A DNA stretch of 8,842 nt from Verrucomicrobiales bacterium (GTDB lineage: Bacteria > Verrucomicrobiota > Verrucomicrobiia > Limisphaerales > Palsa-1400), in assembly GCA_028293405.1 (NCBI GenBank), contig JAQGOW010000248.1, forward strand, positions 1-8,842, in the 5' to 3' direction. The notes beneath the pieces are model-generated. The model was not told the DNA's origin. It saw only the letters and a program-made list of their open reading frames with translations, and searched no databases. Positions 7,485-8,842 of the stretch are shown piece by piece. The first letter of the stretch is position 1. Every line of letters starts with the position of its first letter. The position numbers were made by a program, and so were the translations under genes.

Positions 7485-7516
7485 GAGGACCGGGATACAC
7501 GTGTAACCCGGCCCTC
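7485..7516 (-). other. GC-rich hairpin between dehydrogenase and acetyltransferase genes
   Basis: Bases 7485-7498 pair with 7503-7516 to give a stem of 4, 5 and 3 base pairs with two single mismatches (A7489/C7512 and A7495/A7506) and an ACGT loop. On the minus strand it starts 16 bases after the dehydrogenase stop and is followed by GTATTTATTTC and then the acetyltransferase ATG. The T-containing tail is broken, so it could be a weak terminator or attenuator, an RNA-processing or stability element, or a translation control. The sequence shows the pairing only; the role is open. Confidence 0.5.
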
Positions 7517-7532
7517 TAAATGTGGGAATGAC

Positions 7533-8666
7533 TTACAAGAGTCCGACGCTTTTACGAGCACCGCCGTTGCGACGGATGCCGTTGGCAGGCAGAACAGGTT
7601 TGACCTTTTCGATGCCAGCCGGACGTTGAACATGCCAGGCGCCGCCGTGAGCCAGGCGCACTGGGCTGCCGCGTTCTGCAAGCGACAGAGAAGATGCTTC
7701 GAGAATTTTCACCAATTCCATACCTTGGCGACCATGGGTCGTCGGCTGCTTGCCGTCGCGGATGCAATCCAGGAAATGCTGGCACTCTGCGCGCAGCGGT
7801 TCTTCCTGCTTGATATACGGAACGTAAACGTCGCCGTAATGATACGCATAATGGAACTCTGCGAAAGTGTCGTAATGCGGTGGACGTTCCACGCGCGCGT
7901 CGAATATTCGGATTTTCTCCAAAGGCTCCATATCATCGTACGCAATCATGCGCTTGCTGCCGACGATCGTCATCTCGCGCACCTTGCGCGGATCCAGCCA
8001 GCTGCTGTGAACCAAAGCCGAACGATCGTTCGAGAACGTCAAACACATCGACGTCACGTCTTCAATTCCAGGCGTCACGTGCGCGCTGCCGCGACAATTC
8101 ACGCTCAGCGGAGGTTCACCCATGATCTCGAGAATGATCGACAAATCATGCGGAGCGAGGTCCCACGCCACGTTGATATCCTTCTGGAACAAACCGAGGT
8201 TCAAACGGCGCGCTGAAATATAACGAATGTCTCCGATGTCGCCGTTGCGAACAATTTCCTTAATCTTCTTCACCGCAGGCGAGTAAAGGAACGTATGCCC
8301 GATCATCAACGTCAGGCCTTTTTTCTCGGCGATTTCGATCAACTCGGCGCATTGCTCCGATGACGACGCCATCGGCTTTTCAATGAACGTGTGCTTACCG
8401 GCGAGCAACGCTGCTTTCGCCATTGGGTAATGCGTCTTCACAGCGGTCGCGATGACCACGGCGTCGAGACCAGCGCCATTGATCATGTGGTTAAAATCAG
8501 TTTCACCCTTCACTTCAGGGTAAAGCGTGCGTAGATGTTTCAGGCGATCCTTACTCAGGTCGCACATCATTTTCAGACTGCAATCCGGTAGTGCGCGAAA
8601 ATTGCGAATGAGGTTTGGTCCCCAATATCCGCATCCCACGACGCCTACTTTGATTGGTTTTGGCAT
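7533..8666 (-). CDS. Gfo/Idh/MocA family NAD-dependent sugar-nucleotide dehydrogenase (WbpB-like)
   Basis: From the ATG at 8666 the product has 377 residues. It starts MPKPIKVGVVGCGYWGPNLI, with the Rossmann nucleotide-binding turn G11-C-G13-Y-W-G16, then VVIATAVKTHY (70-80) and the family's EKP signature at 96-98 (FIEKPMA). WDLAPHDLSI (168-177) carries D169, H173 and D174 in the usual catalytic area of the second domain. In this gene neighbourhood the likely reaction is oxidation of the C3 hydroxyl of a UDP-N-acetyl-hexosaminuronic acid to a ketone, as in WbpB/WlbA, before amination and acetylation by the next two genes. Other Gfo/Idh/MocA reactions fit the fold equally well. The tail beyond about 340 is Gly- and Arg-rich and looks like an extra, unstructured end. 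The frame stays open upstream to a TTG at 8759, but the ATG at 8666 has a good GGAG ribosome binding site and starts exactly at the Rossmann fold. Confidence 0.9.
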   Translation of the reverse strand: MPKPIKVGVVGCGYWGPNLIRNFRALPDCSLKMMCDLSKDRLKHLRTLYPEVKGETDFNHMINGAGLDAVVIATAVKTHYPMAKAALLAGKHTFIEKPMASSSEQCAELIEIAEKKGLTLMIGHTFLYSPAVKKIKEIVRNGDIGDIRYISARRLNLGLFQKDINVAWDLAPHDLSIILEIMGEPPLSVNCRGSAHVTPGIEDVTSMCLTFSNDRSALVHSSWLDPRKVREMTIVGSKRMIAYDDMEPLEKIRIFDARVERPPHYDTFAEFHYAYHYGDVYVPYIKQEEPLRAECQHFLDCIRDGKQPTTHGRQGMELVKILEASSLSLAERGSPVRLAHGGAWHVQRPAGIEKVKPVLPANGIRRNGGARKSVGLL

Positions 8667-8671
8667 AGATT

Positions 8672-8675
8672 CTCC
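8672..8675 (-). promoter_or_regulatory. Shine-Dalgarno site that decides the dehydrogenase start
   Basis: The minus strand reads GGAG, then five bases (AATCT) and the ATG at 8666. This favours that start over the in-frame TTG 93 bases upstream, whose extra residues do not resemble the family. Confidence 0.7.
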
Positions 8676-8699
8676 GTTAGTAACTGCAGTTTCGTTAGT
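8675..8699. repeat. Direct repeat CGTTAGT flanking palindrome AACTGCAGTT
   Basis: CGTTAGT occurs at 8675-8681 and again at 8693-8699. Between them lies AACTGCAGTT (8682-8691), a perfect ten-base palindrome. The block abuts the ribosome binding site of the dehydrogenase. The arrangement could serve as a protein-binding site in the leader, but seven-base repeats can also arise by chance. Confidence 0.45.
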
Positions 8700-8842
8700 T
8701 TTGCTCACAGACCCCCTCCAAGGGCCTGTCCGTTTTTCAACGTCACTTCCCGTGCACAACCTCGCGATGAATGCGTGGTTTACTCCGCCCGTTTGTCTCC
8801 CGACGGGTTTCGTTGTGCGCGACTCGTGCCGCTGCTTTTCGT

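Larger units (their letters stand above)
8667..8842. other. Non-coding leader region upstream of the gene cluster
   Basis: No gene could be supported in these 176 bases on either strand. The minus strand would contain the promoter if the cluster starts here, but I found no convincing -35/-10 pair. A TTGAAA (minus strand, near 8740) has no matching -10 at a normal distance. A small inverted repeat, CCCGT (8788-8792) with ACGGG (8803-8807), has a ten-base loop and is unremarkable. The part nearest the gene holds the repeat-palindrome block listed separately. The cluster may also continue upstream of the window. Confidence 0.5.

Noticed and set aside
7242..8216. Long plus-strand open frame of 324 codons across the acetyltransferase and dehydrogenase genes
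   Set aside because: It spans two well-supported minus-strand genes and their gap, and its product resembles no family; it is a shadow frame.
8720..8745. Sigma-70 type promoter with TTGAAA as -35 upstream of the dehydrogenase
   Set aside because: No acceptable -10 hexamer lies 16 to 18 bases downstream; the sequence there is G-rich.
8667..8759. N-terminal extension of the dehydrogenase to a TTG start
   Set aside because: The extra 31 residues do not match the family, whereas the ATG at 8666 has a GGAG site and begins exactly at the Rossmann fold.

Overview
The window looks like part of a bacterial exopolysaccharide or O-antigen type locus. All seven genes lie on the minus strand, so transcription runs from high to low coordinates. 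They are separated by short gaps of 31 to 80 bases, which fits one operon. Base composition is moderately GC-rich. Two-domain proteins, the gene mix and the protein style suggest a Gram-negative environmental bacterium, perhaps in the Verrucomicrobiota or a related PVC lineage. That placement is an impression from the proteins and is not shown by any marker in the window. No rRNA, tRNA, CRISPR array, transposase or phage gene was seen.

Layout in transcription order: a 176-base stretch without a gene (8667-8842) that carries a direct repeat around a palindrome; a Gfo/Idh/MocA sugar-nucleotide dehydrogenase (7533-8666); a gap with a GC-rich hairpin; a left-handed beta-helix N-acetyltransferase (6987-7472); a gap with a four-copy octamer repeat; a DegT/DnrJ/EryC1/StrS aminotransferase (5810-6922); a FemAB/GNAT-type acyltransferase (4659-5729); a Wzz/Wzc-type chain-length protein with a tyrosine-kinase-like domain (2402-4627); a polysaccharide deacetylase-glycosyltransferase fusion (242-2359); and the 5' end of a second polysaccharide deacetylase (205 down to the window edge).

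Working model: dehydrogenase, acetyltransferase and aminotransferase match the WbpB, WbpD and WbpE activities, which together put an acetylated amino group on C3 of a UDP-N-acetyl-hexosaminuronic acid. The remaining genes would assemble, size and edit the polymer: a glycosyltransferase adds sugars, deacetylase domains remove acetyl groups, the chain-length protein sets polymer length and a FemAB-like enzyme may add an acyl or aminoacyl group. The FemAB, deacetylase, chain-length and glycosyltransferase combination resembles exosortase (XrtA/PEP-CTERM) associated polysaccharide loci, but no exosortase lies in this window.

The points most worth a second look are the loss of the P-loop lysine in the kinase-like domain (valine 569 instead), the deacetylase-glycosyltransferase fusion with a non-standard first deacetylase motif, the octamer repeat that places TAG stops in all three frames just after the acetyltransferase gene, and the hairpin in front of that gene.
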